64,000 nucleotides of DNA from Rhodohalobacter sp. SW132 (GTDB taxonomy: Bacteria > Bacteroidota > Rhodothermia > Balneolales > Balneolaceae), in NCBI RefSeq assembly GCF_003390325.1, contig NZ_QUOK01000011.1, positions 62,001 through 126,000 of the forward strand, read 5' to 3'. A model generated the notes under the pieces. That model did no database searches. It worked only from the letters and a program-made list of their open reading frames with translations, and was not told the origin of the DNA. The translations under genes and the position numbers were made by a program. Shown here piece after piece: positions 38,791 to 48,376 of the stretch. The number at the start of each line of letters is the position of its first letter. Within the stretch, counting starts at the first letter, position 1.

Positions 38791-40251
38791 TTATCGCGTA
38801 ACCAGTCCTGGTATTTGTGATGCTTTATAGGGATATCGCTGCGGCCGCGAAAGCATTGCATTTGCTTCATCATCATTTTTGAACTTTTCATTAATCGGAT
38901 CCCAATAAAGCTTACGGGGCAACTTCATTGCGATATGTGATATTAGACAAGCCGTTGTTGAACGATGAGAAACTTCAGCCGGAGCCGAGGTTGCTGTTGT
39001 TTGTTCGCGTATACATCGCAGCCAGTTGTGATGGTGAGTTTCATCTGGCTTTCCACTTATGCGAAATGCATCCGGCCCGAGTTCAGAAAGCAGGTTAGGT
39101 GAACTTGCCTGAAGCGGCCCGTCTTCAACCGTATCGGAGTCTGGATCACTGGCGGTTACTCCGCTGCCACGGGTAACAAAGATCCATCCTTCATCTCCTT
39201 TAAAACGAATTCCGTTTGGAAAAACTTCTGGATCAGAGACTATCATGTTTACTCCGTTTTTATAGGTTGCTTCAACTCTGAAGTCACCATGCACATCCCA
39301 CAATCCATCATAATTCGGTTCATCTGGTGGAAATACGGCTTCCGCTTCTACTTCAATCGGCCCGGTATACTCCGTACCCATGCCCCAGTGGGCAATATCA
39401 AGATGATGGGCACCCCACCCGGTAATCATACCAGCAGAATAGTTTTCGCAGCGTAACCATCCCGGCCGGCCCACAATTCCAGCCTCAGAATGAACTCTGT
39501 CTTCCGTGTAAGGAACATAGGGAGTTGTACCCAGCCACGCATCGTAATCCAGTCCTTCCGGAACAGGTTGTGGTTCAGGATTTCCTCCCGGCGGATCGTA
39601 AGGAAGCCCAATCTCTATTGTCTGAAGGTTTCCAACCCGACCATTTCGCACCAACTCGCATGCTCTTTTAAAATGCGGCCACGGATTGGTTGCGCGCTGC
39701 TGACTTCCAATCTGAAAGATGGTTCCCGTTCGCTGGAGAATATCTGTCATCAGACGCCCCTCTTCAACCGTAAGAGAATGAGGTTTTTGCAGGTAGATAT
39801 GCTTTCCTGCTAAAGCCGCTTCAATCGTTGGCAGAATATGCGCATGATCCGGAGTACTTATGATTACTGCATCTATATCTGTTTCTTCCTCAAGCATTTC
39901 ACGATAATTCTGATATGTATTTACCTCTACATAATCATCCGGACGCTGCACATCTTCACTATTATAAAATTCCTTTGCCCATTCATTGGCTCCATTTACA
40001 CGATTAAGGTCAACATCACACGCTGCAATCAATCGTGTACCCGGATCACTTAAAACCCCTGGCAAGTCATGGCCTACTGCTATCCTGCCCCATCCAATCT
40101 GAGCAATATTGATATTATTACTGGGAGCTCTTTTACCTATAACTGATGAGGGTATAATCGTTGGAGCCATAAAAAGACCCGTCGCTCCAAATATTGACGT
40201 TTTCAAATATTCACGTCTTGTCATTCCATTATTTTTGTTCTTTTTACTCAT
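38791..40251 (-). CDS. Tat-exported Gfo/Idh/MocA-family oxidoreductase
   Basis: A 486-residue protein with a clear twin-arginine signal (MTRREYLKTSIFGATG), so it is probably exported folded to the periplasm. The Rossmann start is IAQIGWGRIA, the lysine motif is QKP (LQKPHSLTVEEG) and the His-containing active-site helix is GAHHLDIAHWG. The C-terminal part with HHNWLRCIREQ is typical of the exported group seen in glycan loci. Its stop is 32 bp upstream of... on the minus strand it follows the DUF6807-ThuA fusion gene by 30 bp, so the two form an operon and may act on the same sugar. Substrate unknown. Confidence 0.92.
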   Translation of the reverse strand: MSKKNKNNGMTRREYLKTSIFGATGLFMAPTIIPSSVIGKRAPSNNINIAQIGWGRIAVGHDLPGVLSDPGTRLIAACDVDLNRVNGANEWAKEFYNSEDVQRPDDYVEVNTYQNYREMLEEETDIDAVIISTPDHAHILPTIEAALAGKHIYLQKPHSLTVEEGRLMTDILQRTGTIFQIGSQQRATNPWPHFKRACELVRNGRVGNLQTIEIGLPYDPPGGNPEPQPVPEGLDYDAWLGTTPYVPYTEDRVHSEAGIVGRPGWLRCENYSAGMITGWGAHHLDIAHWGMGTEYTGPIEVEAEAVFPPDEPNYDGLWDVHGDFRVEATYKNGVNMIVSDPEVFPNGIRFKGDEGWIFVTRGSGVTASDPDSDTVEDGPLQASSPNLLSELGPDAFRISGKPDETHHHNWLRCIREQTTATSAPAEVSHRSTTACLISHIAMKLPRKLYWDPINEKFKNDDEANAMLSRPQRYPYKASQIPGLVTR

Positions 40252-40281
40252 TGTGTCTGTTGTTATATATTTTTGTTGAAA

Positions 40282-42288
40282 TTATTGATTGACTCCATTC
40301 ACAACCCATTGAATGCCACCCAGGATGTGCTCGACAAAAACCGGATCCGAATACTGTTCCGGACGATGTCCTAAAGTTGTGTACCACTGCCGCCCTCCGT
40401 CAAACTCCTGATACCAGGCTATTGGAAAACTTTCACCAAAAAGGTTCCCGGGAAAATCCTGTTTTCCCTCATCATCTACTGTATTCATATCTGCTGAAAG
40501 CAAAACCTTTAATGCAGGATTAAGCTCTTTCAGATAATAACATTCATCGTTTTCAATTTCCCATCGATCGGGCAAGTGCGACGTTGATGGGTGTGCCCGA
40601 TTAACCACATCTACAGTGAAATCCTGTTGGGGTGCATGCCGTTCAAAGTTCCCGCCCACAAGCTGAGAAAACCATGGCCAGTCTCTTTCTGATCCGCTTG
40701 CAGAATGAATTGCCACAAATCCGCCTCCATTCTGTATGTAATTTTTCAAAGCCTGACGCTGGCTTTCTGTATCAAAGATCTCGTTGTTTGTATTTGAAAA
40801 TATAAGTGCATTGTACTGACTTAAATTTTCATCCGTAAAAAGCGCCGGATCTTCTGAAGCGACAACCTCAAATCCGTTCTCTTCCCCAAGCTTTTCAATA
40901 GCCTGAATACTGTATGGGATATTATCGTGCACATATCCATCGCCGTTCTTTGTATAGAGTAATACTTTAGCTCCTGCAAGACTTGTATTCTGAACCTCAA
41001 CTCGTGGTGGATTTGCATAGTTTTTCCAAAACAGCTCTGCATCTGTCGAATCAATCGTCCCATCATATACGAGCATTCTGTATTTCAGTGAATAGGATCT
41101 ACCGGATTTTAATTCGAAATCACGATCCTGGGCCGGATTAAAGTTGATATATACATTCTCCTCTCCGTTATTTGTTCCAACCGGCCAGATGCGCAATTGC
41201 TCGGGGTAATTAAAATTTGACGGATTGGTCATAAATAAAATTCCGGATTTCCCCTCCTCAACATCAGAAATACCATTTACATCCAGCCAGCGAGCCCTGG
41301 TCGCATTGGCATTACTTTTATCAAATCCTTCAGAAGATAATAGAGTGGCGTTGTTATCATTCCATTTTTCCGTAGCCCGCAAACTGAATCCCTGGTATCG
41401 ATATTCTTTAATGGTCAGCGGTTCATTTGTTGCAGGATTAAGTGTGGAGGCAAAATCGATAAGCCATACGTCCTCTTCTGATCCCACATTCCATACGTTA
41501 ATTTCCCACTGTTCATTGAGGGCTGTTTTTTCCTCTGATGGACCTGTAAAATCAATATGATTGTGAAGTGCCCTGAATCCTCCGTATACATTTCCATGTT
41601 TCTTTTCAGTTACAGCTTCTGCACGGACTGTACCCTGGCCACTGCCAAGATTCCAGAAATCCACCTCTCTTCCTTCAAATTCTGTACGTGTCCATGGATT
41701 CCATATTCCATAATGGTGATAGTGATCAGGCGGTTGAATCCGGCTCAATACCTCACCCCCCGGTGACCAGATCGGATGTATATACCCTCCGCGTTTGAAA
41801 ATTTCATCCACGCCTTCTGGTACATCTTTTAAAGCGTATCTATAGTTCAGAACCTTTTTTTCACCTATAGAAATCAGCAAGCTTTCGCCATCATCTTCAA
41901 CTTTTACACCCGGGTCATCAGAAGATGATTGAGTATTCTCCTCTACCCGCAGTACAAAATTCCGTACGGATCCCGGTTTTGTTTCCCCACTTAAAATCCA
42001 GGTTAACTGATCAGGATTTCCGGGTTTTAACTGAGACTGCACAGGGTTTTCTTTACCATCGGTAGTTTCATAAAGCTGTAATTCGCCTTCATGTTGCTTC
42101 AAGGTGATTCCTTCAAGTACAGCGGAAACCGGGGTATTCAGATATGTTGATTTATCGGCATATACGGAAATTTCAGCAATCGAAGTTGATTGTGCATACA
42201 GATTGCTTACAGAACCAACAATTAAAAACACATAGACAAAAACTGTCCGGACAAATAATGATACATATTGAATTTCATTTTTTTTCAT
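40282..42288 (-). CDS. Secreted DUF6807-ThuA fusion protein
   Basis: A 668-residue secreted protein (signal peptide about 1-33, ending LYAQ). Residues about 35-430 are a DUF6807/PmoA-like domain with HHYG at 191-194 (PPDHYHHYGIWNPW). Residues about 440-668 are a ThuA-like glutamine-amidotransferase-fold domain (AKVLLYTKNGDGYVHDNI; GGGFVAIHSASGSE; WYTTLGHRPEQY). ThuA with ThuB functions in disaccharide use through 3-keto intermediates in rhizobia. The fusion ties the two otherwise separate proteins of this window (54459 and 51812) to one process. It lies in the same operon as the Tat-exported dehydrogenase. Confidence 0.9.
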   Translation of the reverse strand: MKKNEIQYVSLFVRTVFVYVFLIVGSVSNLYAQSTSIAEISVYADKSTYLNTPVSAVLEGITLKQHEGELQLYETTDGKENPVQSQLKPGNPDQLTWILSGETKPGSVRNFVLRVEENTQSSSDDPGVKVEDDGESLLISIGEKKVLNYRYALKDVPEGVDEIFKRGGYIHPIWSPGGEVLSRIQPPDHYHHYGIWNPWTRTEFEGREVDFWNLGSGQGTVRAEAVTEKKHGNVYGGFRALHNHIDFTGPSEEKTALNEQWEINVWNVGSEEDVWLIDFASTLNPATNEPLTIKEYRYQGFSLRATEKWNDNNATLLSSEGFDKSNANATRARWLDVNGISDVEEGKSGILFMTNPSNFNYPEQLRIWPVGTNNGEENVYINFNPAQDRDFELKSGRSYSLKYRMLVYDGTIDSTDAELFWKNYANPPRVEVQNTSLAGAKVLLYTKNGDGYVHDNIPYSIQAIEKLGEENGFEVVASEDPALFTDENLSQYNALIFSNTNNEIFDTESQRQALKNYIQNGGGFVAIHSASGSERDWPWFSQLVGGNFERHAPQQDFTVDVVNRAHPSTSHLPDRWEIENDECYYLKELNPALKVLLSADMNTVDDEGKQDFPGNLFGESFPIAWYQEFDGGRQWYTTLGHRPEQYSDPVFVEHILGGIQWVVNGVNQ

Positions 42289-42346
42289 AACCCATTTTCC
42301 TGTTCAAAATTTTCTGTATAGCGTACTCACATCATAATACTACCTC

Positions 42347-42363
42347 CAGGATTTATAATCCTG
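42347..42363. terminator. Weak hairpin after susD (pair 3)
   Basis: CAGGAT and ATCCTG form a 6-bp stem with a 5-nt loop, with an outer CCTC/GAGG extension interrupted by one base. It lies just downstream of the susD at 42411, between the SusCD pair and the DUF6807-ThuA gene. There is no T-run on the minus strand, so it may be an RNA-processing or attenuating hairpin and not a true terminator. Confidence 0.3.
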
Positions 42364-42410
42364 AGAGGCAGTTTATCATGATTTTAATAGGTCGTTAGAC
42401 TTTGATTCAA

Positions 42411-44069
42411 TTAATAACCAGGGTTTTGTGCATATGGTGTTGAAGTCCGGTTCATTTGATTGGCAGGAATAGGCCGTAACATATGATGCTCCTGAATATT
42501 TGATGCTCCGGAAGTCGGACTGTAGAGTTGTACTCTTTCAACTAACTTCCCGGTACGCTTCAAATCGAGCCACCGTTTTTGTTCGCCATAGAATTCCCGG
42601 GCACGTTCATCCAGAATGAAATCAATATCCAGGTCTCCGGCCGTGATTTCCATTTGCCCCCCCAGCCCCGGGTGAGCAGCTCTTCGCCTTACTTCATTAA
42701 CATAACTCACAGCATCACCAGCCCTTCCATCCATAATCAAAGCCTCTGCAGCATTGAGGTAGGTTTCTGCCAGCCGATAGACGATATAATCGCGTGATCC
42801 TTGCTCATGGTTAATTGAAGGACGTTTAAAATCATCTACTTTTTTCAGATTGGGAAACATATTGATATCCCAATACCAGTCGTCATCCTGATTATCAATA
42901 TTCCAGGTCATAATATTTACACCTGCAAGCCTGTTTTCATAGTCGTTAACATCTTGCTGAGTTAGAAACCGATCGGTTACATAAATTGCCGTATCGCCAA
43001 CAGCAGCACCATCTGGTATTCCGCTGGTTGTATTATAGTACCACACATCCTGGAATGTTTTTTCGTACCTCGCATCAACATCCAGCGGCCTGAAGTTCTC
43101 CATACCAAAAGGTGTAGGTCTGAACCGTATCCACGGGCGCCCATAGCCGGGCTCCAGCGCGCGATCCAGTCCATCATTAAAAACTTCATACCATGGTCTG
43201 TAGTGCAAGTGACTCTGATTTCCATTGTTGTTTAATATGGGGTCCTCTGTATACTGTACTGACCATAATACTTCAGCATTTTGTTCATTATCATGGTCAA
43301 ACACATCTGCAAAATCGTCCAGCAATACATGATCGTAATTATTGATTACGTTATCCGCAAGAGTTGCAGCGCGGGCAAAATCGTCTGATTCCGCAAAATC
43401 CTTGTACCCGCGAGTTAACAGTGTTAGTGAAAGCATGTGTTCCGCTGCCGGTTTTGTTGCCCTTCCAAACTCACTTTGAGTATCTGGCAAATGTTGAACG
43501 GCAAATTCCAGATCATCTACAATAGCTGCATAAATTGCTGATTCAGGTGTCCGTTCAGCATCTGTCTGAACACCCACTGTTTCTTCAAGGGTTAGGTGAA
43601 CCGGTCCAAAATGCTGCACCAGGATATAATAAAAATGAGCACGTAAAAACCGCACTTCACCTAATTTAGCATTCAATTCATCTGCAGAAATATCTTCGAG
43701 TTGACTTGCCCGATCCACAGCGGCGTTTGTTGTATTAATTGCCTGGTAAAAATTACTCCACAAATGCCAGAAGGGGGAAGATTCGGAGTTCATTTCAGCA
43801 TCATAATTATTCATATAATGAAATCCGCCATGACCACCATTGGTGATAATATCGGTTCCCATCGCAGTCAGATTCCCTCCTTGTTCGGTTCCGTAATATT
43901 CCCGCAAGAGTGAATATGAAGCATTGACAGCATCATCAAATCCTTCCGGAGTATTGTAATGGGCATCTACAGTTACCCCCGATACGACCTCCTCGCTCAA
44001 CACATCACACGATACAGCAGTGATGAAGATTATGGCGAGTACTGTAACTAAATAGGTAAACTTTTTCAT
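42411..44069 (-). CDS. SusD/RagB nutrient-binding lipoprotein (pair 3)
   Basis: A 552-residue SusD-family lipoprotein (ITAVSC, Cys21). Family features are VRFLRAHFYYILVQHFGPV, GRATKPAAEHMLSL, LAETYLNAAEALIM and the C-terminal AQNPGY. It is clearly paralogous to the SusD at 62119 (both have NTPxGF, NASY and LREYYGTE near the N-terminus). It is 19 bp after its SusC partner. Confidence 0.95.
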   Translation of the reverse strand: MKKFTYLVTVLAIIFITAVSCDVLSEEVVSGVTVDAHYNTPEGFDDAVNASYSLLREYYGTEQGGNLTAMGTDIITNGGHGGFHYMNNYDAEMNSESSPFWHLWSNFYQAINTTNAAVDRASQLEDISADELNAKLGEVRFLRAHFYYILVQHFGPVHLTLEETVGVQTDAERTPESAIYAAIVDDLEFAVQHLPDTQSEFGRATKPAAEHMLSLTLLTRGYKDFAESDDFARAATLADNVINNYDHVLLDDFADVFDHDNEQNAEVLWSVQYTEDPILNNNGNQSHLHYRPWYEVFNDGLDRALEPGYGRPWIRFRPTPFGMENFRPLDVDARYEKTFQDVWYYNTTSGIPDGAAVGDTAIYVTDRFLTQQDVNDYENRLAGVNIMTWNIDNQDDDWYWDINMFPNLKKVDDFKRPSINHEQGSRDYIVYRLAETYLNAAEALIMDGRAGDAVSYVNEVRRRAAHPGLGGQMEITAGDLDIDFILDERAREFYGEQKRWLDLKRTGKLVERVQLYSPTSGASNIQEHHMLRPIPANQMNRTSTPYAQNPGY

Positions 44070-44088
44070 GGGTCAATAACCTCTTCAA

Positions 44089-47043
44089 TTAAAAATTGAT
44101 ATTCATTCCAAATGTAAATAATCGTGTTGCAGGTCCGTTACCGGCACCGATCACACCTCCATAGGATTCGGGGTCAAGACCGCCCTCAAGATTTGAAAAT
44201 ACAAACGGTGAATCGGCATTTACATACACCCTCGCCGATCTGATCCCCAGAGTATTTACAATAGAAGTGGATAAATTATACCCCAACTGAACATTCCGTA
44301 CTTTCAAAAAGTCACCGGATTGATAACCACGGCTTGAACTGTTGAGTGGAAATTCCCTGGTACCATCGGGTTTCGGTGTATCGTTTGATGGGTTATCAGG
44401 TGTCCAGTAATTTACATTCAGGTTGTTATATCTTCCCTGTAAGGTGCTGTTGTTTACAAGAAATTCGTTGTAGATAGTATGTCCAAAACTGCCAAACAGA
44501 AAAAAGGAGAAATCAAAATCTCTGTACCGCAGACGATTACCAAACCCAACGCTTAGTGTGGGCATATCGCTTCCCAGTATAACCCGGTCTGCTTCTGTGA
44601 TACTTCCGCTATCGGTAACATCGCGTAGTTTAATTTCACCCGGACTTCTGCCATACTGTGCTGCCTGATCCGCTTCATCAAGCTGCCAGATTCCAATCAT
44701 ATCATAATCATACCATACCGTTAAGGGTTCTCCGATAAACCATTGGTTTCCAATGTCATCCTCACCGGTACCGAATAAATCTACAATCTCCTCCTTGTTG
44801 GCAAATACATTTAGGTTGGACGACCAGCTGAAGTTATTTGTGTTGATATTATTGCTGGTAAGGGTAAATTCAAATCCTCTGTTCCTGGTATCACCAATAT
44901 TTTCAAGAACGGAATTAAATCCGGAAGTAATGGGAATCACTCTTTCAAGCAACAGGTTCGAAGTATCGGTTTGGTATAATTCAACACTTCCAGCTACACG
45001 ATCTCCCCAAAATCCAAAATCGAGCCCGAGGTTCATCGTAGCAGACGTTTCCCATTTAAGATCAGGATTTGCAAGTGAGGTTGGACGGTAACCGAATCCT
45101 GATGCATCTCCGAACGAATAGGTAGTTCTGCCCAATCCCCCTCTTGTTTGATAGGGATCAATAGCAGTGTTTCCGGTTATTCCATAACTGACTCTGATCC
45201 GAAGATCTGAAAACAGATCCTGATCTGCCATGAAAGGTTCATCACTGATTCTCCATCCCAATGCAACGGAAGGGAAAAAGCCCCATTGCTGACCTTCAGA
45301 GAGTCTGGAAGATCCATCATATCGCCCGGTAACTGTTAACAGGTACCGGTCCAGAAATCGGTAATTCGCCCGAGCCATGTAGGACATCAGGCCCCATTCT
45401 TCAAGATTGCTTCCTAACCCTTCAATGGTTGCACCAGAACCGATGTTGTGATAGCGCTGATGTTCATAAGGAAGTTCGGAAGCGGCCATATTAGAATATT
45501 CCGTTCTTGATTCCTGGATACTAAAAAGCCCCGTCAGATCGATAGCATGATTCTCAAAGTTTTCGGAATACGTAAGAATATTTTCGAACGTATACGTCAT
45601 CTTTCTTTCATGTTCTTTCTCTGCATATGGGGACCCGAATTGCCTTGCACCCGTCAGACTTCCCTGGAATAATCCACGTCTCCAGTCCTGAAAGTCCGGG
45701 CCGAAGTTCATTCGATAGCTTAGGTTATCAAGAATATTCAAATCTGCATAAATGTTGCTGAAAATCCTGATTCTTTCTCTTTCATCTATATACGAATCAC
45801 CTTCCAGGTCTGCCAGGGGATTAAAAATCAGAGGATCAGCTCCGGGACGATAGATCAGATTACCTTCGCTGTCAAAGGGTTCAGCAAGCGGATTTGTTGC
45901 CAAAGCACCTCCATATGGATTTGACCCCCAGTTTTGAACCTGGTTGGAGAGCTGTGTTGATGTACCAATTCTCAATCTGTCAGACACTGTGTGATCCAGA
46001 TTTACTCTGAATGTAGTGCGGTTAAAATCCTGGTGTTCAATGACCCCTCTGTCGTAAAAATAGTTTCCTGAGACAGCAAACTGTGTGCTTTCATTTCCAC
46101 CCTGAATACCAATTTGATGATTTTGCTGAATACCCGTTCCTAAAAGTAAATCAACCCAATCCGTCGAAACACCCCGTTCAAACGCTTCCCTTTCAGCAGA
46201 GGTAAAATCGCGGCCTGCTGCTTCTTTTAAAGCACCAAACTCTGCACCACTCATCATATCCGGTCTTCCAAGCTCCTGCCTGAACCCGGTATGACCAGAA
46301 TAAGAGACCGTTGTCGCGTGATCACCACCTCTGTTTGTTGTCACCAGTACTACACCGTTCGCACCTCTGGAACCGTAAATTGCAGTGGCTGAAGCATCTT
46401 TTAAGATTTCCATTGACTCTATATCACGTGGATTTATATCGCTGATATTTCCTTCAAGAGGAATTCCATCTACCACGTATAAAGGCTCGTTCGAAGCGGT
46501 CAGTGAACGCCGGCCCCTGACTCTGATCGTAACACCCTGCCCGGGCCGGTTACCTGATGAGAGTGCCACAACGCCTGCAGCTCTTCCCTGAAGCGCCTGC
46601 CCTGCATCTGTTAACGGGGCTTCCTGGATATCTCTGCTGGATATTGAAGAAACAGAACCCGTTATATCCCGTCGCTCTACGGCACCATACCCAACAACTA
46701 CAAGTTCATCACCAACAATTGCCTGGGATGTGAGTGTTATATCAATATTAGATCTTCCGTTGATTGGCTCTTCCAGTGTTTCATATCCGATATAAGAAAA
46801 AACAAGCGTATCGTTTTGAGAAGGAGCTACGACTGAAAACTCACCATTTATGCTGGTTGAAGTTCCCTGGTCGGTGCCTTTTACCAAAACAGTAACTCCT
46901 GGAAGCGCTTCCCCGTCATCAGAAGAAAAAACGGTTCCAGTTACGGTATGATCCTGTGCGTATCCAAAATCGTAAATTCCTGTAATAATCATTCCATTCA
47001 CAAGTATGCAAATGAAAATCATTTTTAATTTTATAGTAGCCAT
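44089..47043 (-). CDS. SusC/RagA TonB-dependent transporter (pair 3)
   Basis: A 984-residue transporter. Signal peptide about 1-30 (DFGYAQ), carboxypeptidase-regulatory-like domain about 32-112 (TGTVFSSDDGEALPG), plug with LYVVDGIPLEGN and IYGSRGANGVVLVTT, and a barrel ending LFTFGMNINF. It has no STN domain, which agrees with control by the divergent LacI-type regulator and not by a FecR switch. The palindrome at 47144 is about 100 bp upstream of the start. Confidence 0.95.
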   Translation of the reverse strand: MATIKLKMIFICILVNGMIITGIYDFGYAQDHTVTGTVFSSDDGEALPGVTVLVKGTDQGTSTSINGEFSVVAPSQNDTLVFSYIGYETLEEPINGRSNIDITLTSQAIVGDELVVVGYGAVERRDITGSVSSISSRDIQEAPLTDAGQALQGRAAGVVALSSGNRPGQGVTIRVRGRRSLTASNEPLYVVDGIPLEGNISDINPRDIESMEILKDASATAIYGSRGANGVVLVTTNRGGDHATTVSYSGHTGFRQELGRPDMMSGAEFGALKEAAGRDFTSAEREAFERGVSTDWVDLLLGTGIQQNHQIGIQGGNESTQFAVSGNYFYDRGVIEHQDFNRTTFRVNLDHTVSDRLRIGTSTQLSNQVQNWGSNPYGGALATNPLAEPFDSEGNLIYRPGADPLIFNPLADLEGDSYIDERERIRIFSNIYADLNILDNLSYRMNFGPDFQDWRRGLFQGSLTGARQFGSPYAEKEHERKMTYTFENILTYSENFENHAIDLTGLFSIQESRTEYSNMAASELPYEHQRYHNIGSGATIEGLGSNLEEWGLMSYMARANYRFLDRYLLTVTGRYDGSSRLSEGQQWGFFPSVALGWRISDEPFMADQDLFSDLRIRVSYGITGNTAIDPYQTRGGLGRTTYSFGDASGFGYRPTSLANPDLKWETSATMNLGLDFGFWGDRVAGSVELYQTDTSNLLLERVIPITSGFNSVLENIGDTRNRGFEFTLTSNNINTNNFSWSSNLNVFANKEEIVDLFGTGEDDIGNQWFIGEPLTVWYDYDMIGIWQLDEADQAAQYGRSPGEIKLRDVTDSGSITEADRVILGSDMPTLSVGFGNRLRYRDFDFSFFLFGSFGHTIYNEFLVNNSTLQGRYNNLNVNYWTPDNPSNDTPKPDGTREFPLNSSSRGYQSGDFLKVRNVQLGYNLSTSIVNTLGIRSARVYVNADSPFVFSNLEGGLDPESYGGVIGAGNGPATRLFTFGMNINF

Positions 47044-47143
47044 ATTCCATTCATCCTTTTTTCATTTATAGTTCCAAATTAAGTGGCAACTGATTACTCA
47101 GATAAAGCTTTAATGAAATAAACAGTTTTTTTGGCAGACAGAA

Positions 47144-47153
47144 CAAACGTTTG
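47144..47153. promoter_or_regulatory. Palindromic operator candidate for the LacI-family regulator
   Basis: CAAACGTTTG is a perfect 10-bp palindrome with the central CG step typical of LacI-family operators. It lies in the 246-bp gap between the divergent susC (start 47043) and LacI-type gene (start 47290), a usual place for an auto-regulated operator. Binding is inferred, not shown. Confidence 0.65.
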
Positions 47154-47210
47154 CATTGTGTTGTTAAATAATGAAACTTCGGCTGAAATAACAATTTTTT
47201 TTAAATTTCT

Positions 47211-47244
47211 GTTAAAATTTGTTCATTCTAATTAAAATTTTAAC
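47211..47244. promoter_or_regulatory. AT-rich inverted repeat in the leader of the LacI-family gene
   Basis: GTTAAAATTT (47211-47220) and AAATTTTAAC (47235-47244) are exact inverted repeats, 14 nt apart, 46 bp before the regulator's start codon. It may be a second operator, part of the promoter or a leader hairpin. AT-richness makes chance occurrence more likely than for the other palindrome. Confidence 0.35.
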
Positions 47245-47289
47245 AGCAATGGTCTTCATTATTTGGATCACTTTTATGGATATTCATAT

Positions 47290-48363
47290 ATGAAAAAGAA
47301 AACAACATTAGCAGATATTGCTAAAAAACTGGATGTAACCACTTCCACTGTATCAAGAGCACTTAAAAATCATCCAAAAATCAGTGATGCCACAAAAAAG
47401 GCTGTAGGCGAGCTCGTAGAAAAAATGAATTACCAGCCGAATAATATTGCAGCGGCACTTCAAAGCGGGAAAAGTAATATTATCGGAGTAATTGTTCCCA
47501 CATCGGACCGCCAGTTTTTTGCTTCTGTAATCCGCGGGATTGAGGAGGTTGTCAGAAAAAAAGGATACAATCTTATTATTTGCCAGTCTGATGAGCAGAC
47601 TAACAAAGAAGAAAAAATAATTGACACGCTTTTACGGGTTCAGGTTGATGGCATCATAGCTTCTGTTTCCAAAGAAACCACTCATTACTCCTACTTTGAA
47701 AAAATCATTCAGCAAAATGTACCTCTCATACTTTATGACAGAGTAGGTGAAAAAATTAATACCAATACAGTAATTAGTAATGATTATCGGGGTGCGTATA
47801 AAGCCGTATCTCACCTTATTGACCAAGGTTGCAGCAGAATTGCTCATTTTTCAGGGCTAAAACATATCAAAATTTATCAGGAAAGGCTGAATGGGTACCT
47901 GGATGCCCTAAAACATCATCAGCTGCCCGTTGATGAAAACCTGATAATTGAAAGCGATTTAATAGGTGATACAGAAATCATTCTTGATGCAGGTTCTGAA
48001 ATGACAACACATCTGTTCGAGAGTGAAAATCCGCCGGATGGAATTTTTTCGTCTAGTGATTTTGCTGCCATGGGTGCAATTCAGACACTCAAATCAAAAT
48101 CTATTCTTATTCCGGATGAAGTTGCAATAGCAGGTTACAGCAATGACTTTTCTGCTTCAATTATTGACCCAGGACTTACTTCTGTGGATCAACACACCAA
48201 AAACATGGGAAATAACGCAGCTAATCTATTTTTAGATCAGATCAACAATAAGAATGAAACAAACGAATACAAACAAATTGAAATTGAACCGACGCTAATC
48301 ATTCGTGCATCATCTTCCGTAAAACCCTCAGAAAAAAAAGAGGCAAGCTCCTCTTCCTTTTAA
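47290..48363 (+). CDS. LacI-family transcriptional regulator
   Basis: A 357-residue regulator from ATG 47290 (an in-frame TTG at 47263 is less likely). The N-terminal helix-turn-helix reads TLADIAKKLDVTTSTVSRAL, followed by the hinge (MNYQPNNIAAAL) and a periplasmic-binding-protein-like effector domain with IIGVIVPTSDRQFF, VDGIIAS and PDGIFSSSDFAAMGA. It should bind a sugar or sugar acid and control the divergent SusCD pair, and possibly the neighbouring oxidoreductase genes. It converges on the cytochrome c/HEAT gene with only 12 bp between the stops. Confidence 0.95.
   Translation: MKKKTTLADIAKKLDVTTSTVSRALKNHPKISDATKKAVGELVEKMNYQPNNIAAALQSGKSNIIGVIVPTSDRQFFASVIRGIEEVVRKKGYNLIICQSDEQTNKEEKIIDTLLRVQVDGIIASVSKETTHYSYFEKIIQQNVPLILYDRVGEKINTNTVISNDYRGAYKAVSHLIDQGCSRIAHFSGLKHIKIYQERLNGYLDALKHHQLPVDENLIIESDLIGDTEIILDAGSEMTTHLFESENPPDGIFSSSDFAAMGAIQTLKSKSILIPDEVAIAGYSNDFSASIIDPGLTSVDQHTKNMGNNAANLFLDQINNKNETNEYKQIEIEPTLIIRASSSVKPSEKKEASSSSF
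48338..48355. terminator. Hairpin at the 3' end of the LacI-family gene, possibly bidirectional
   Basis: AAGAGG (48338-48343) and CCTCTT (48350-48355) form a 6-bp stem with a 6-nt loop, flanked by an A-run on the left and a pyrimidine-rich run on the right. It overlaps the last codons of the regulator and could stop transcription from both convergent genes. Stem strength is modest. Confidence 0.45.
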
Positions 48364-48376
48364 CCTGAGTTCTATT
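48363..48376 (+). repeat. 14-bp direct repeat, left copy
   Basis: ACCTGAGTTCTATT occurs here, just after the LacI-family stop, and again at 55521-55534 in the same orientation. The two copies bracket the five-gene block from the cytochrome c/HEAT gene to the DUF6807 gene. The first 12 bases also occur at 9921-9932. Confidence 0.4.
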
